From an uncultured Clostridia bacterium (GTDB lineage: Bacteria; Bacillota; Clostridia; Peptostreptococcales; Anaerovoracaceae): DNA of 7,357 nt. The notes beneath the pieces are model-generated. The model was not told the DNA's origin and ran no database searches. It saw only the letters and a list, made by a program, of their open reading frames with translations. The DNA is taken from positions 1-7,357 of the forward strand of contig CAKQWL010000092.1 of the NCBI GenBank assembly GCA_934278965.1, written 5' to 3'. Below, piece by piece: positions 7,098 to 7,357 of the stretch. The stretch's first letter is position 1, and every line of letters begins with the position of its first letter. The translations under genes were made by a program, and so were the position numbers.

Positions 7098-7105
7098 AGG
7101 AGGTG
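7098..7105 (+). promoter_or_regulatory. rny ribosome binding site
   Basis: AGGAGGTG is a near-complete complement to the 16S rRNA 3' end and ends 7 bases before the GTG at 7113. It sits at the end of a purine-rich stretch starting near 7068. It decides for GTG 7113: the overlapping GTG at 7111 is followed directly by TGA, and the first ATG (7143) would cut the membrane helix. Confidence 0.85.
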
Positions 7106-7112
7106 GATCCGT

Positions 7113-7357
7113 GTGACAACAAAGCTGGTGACTGCTTTGTGTATGGTTCTTGTACTGGCTGTGGGGCTGTTGATCGGATATATCATTCGAAAGAATGTCG
7201 GAGAAAAAGCTATCGGAAGTGCGGAGACAAAGGCACGCAATTTAATTCTTGACGCCGAAAACAGGGCGGAAACAATAAAAAAAGAGATTACTCTGGAGGC
7301 CAAGGAAGAAGCGCATCGCATGCGGAGCGATGCGGAGCGCGAGGTTCGGGAGAGAAG
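7113..7357 (+). CDS. rny: Ribonuclease Y, N-terminal part (3' end cut by window)
   Basis: The first 81 codons of RNase Y, the membrane-anchored endoribonuclease that starts much mRNA turnover in Bacillota. A GTG start is used. Residues about 4-25 form one membrane helix (TKLVTALCMVLVLAVGLLIG), followed by a basic YIIRK and a charged, heptad-like coiled coil. The stretch around ILDAENRAETIKKE, LEAKEEAHRMRSDAE and REVRER closely matches the start of B. subtilis Rny as I recall it (ILEDAKRDAEALKKE, LEAKDEIHKLRIDAE, QEVRERR). The KH and HD domains that would confirm catalysis lie outside the window. It is divergent from rodA, with a 196-base gap. Confidence 0.92.
   Translation, partial: MTTKLVTALCMVLVLAVGLLIGYIIRKNVGEKAIGSAETKARNLILDAENRAETIKKEITLEAKEEAHRMRSDAEREVRER

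Noticed and set aside
7111..7116. GTG-TGA start-stop pair overlapping the rny start
   Set aside because: It would be a one-codon frame; the GTG two bases later has good spacing and opens the conserved RNase Y frame.
6968..7252. 94-residue + strand open frame spanning the rny leader and the rny start
   Set aside because: It overlaps rny in another frame, has no ribosome site and starts essentially at the predicted transcript start; the rny frame has clear homology.

Overview
The window holds an elongasome (cell-elongation) locus from a Gram-positive bacterium, most likely a member of the Clostridia (Bacillota), perhaps Lachnospiraceae or a relative. The basis is gene order (mreB-mreC-mreD-class B PBP-minD, with rodA and RNase Y next), the Bacillus-like sequence of the RNase Y N-terminus, strong Shine-Dalgarno sites, a consensus SigA-type promoter and the very long PBP2. 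The taxon is inferred; no rRNA or other marker gene is present.

Left part (1-5686, + strand): a tightly packed operon. It starts with the 3' part of mreB (cut by the window edge), then mreC, mreD (4-base overlap with mreC), a 922-residue PBP2 transpeptidase (mrdA/pbpA type) and a MinD-like ATPase. Gaps are 15 bases or less, so co-transcription from a promoter left of the window is likely. A strong hairpin terminator at 5707-5743 closes the operon.

Middle (5807-6916, - strand): rodA, the SEDS glycosyltransferase partner of PBP2, points toward the operon and shares the terminator. Right edge (7113-7357, + strand): the start of rny (RNase Y), divergent from rodA. The 196-base rodA-rny gap contains two near-consensus promoters facing opposite ways that share one symmetric -10 element (ATTATAAT).

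MreB filaments, MreC and MreD organise the RodA-PBP2 peptidoglycan synthase along the side wall; RodA polymerises lipid II and PBP2 crosslinks. The main oddities are a MinD that lacks the C-terminal membrane-targeting helix and has no minC or minE beside it, a PBP2 with two large insertions in its transpeptidase domain and a duplicated module in its pedestal, and the shared rodA/rny promoter. No mobile element, CRISPR array, tRNA or rRNA was seen, and no gene-free stretch exceeds 300 bases.
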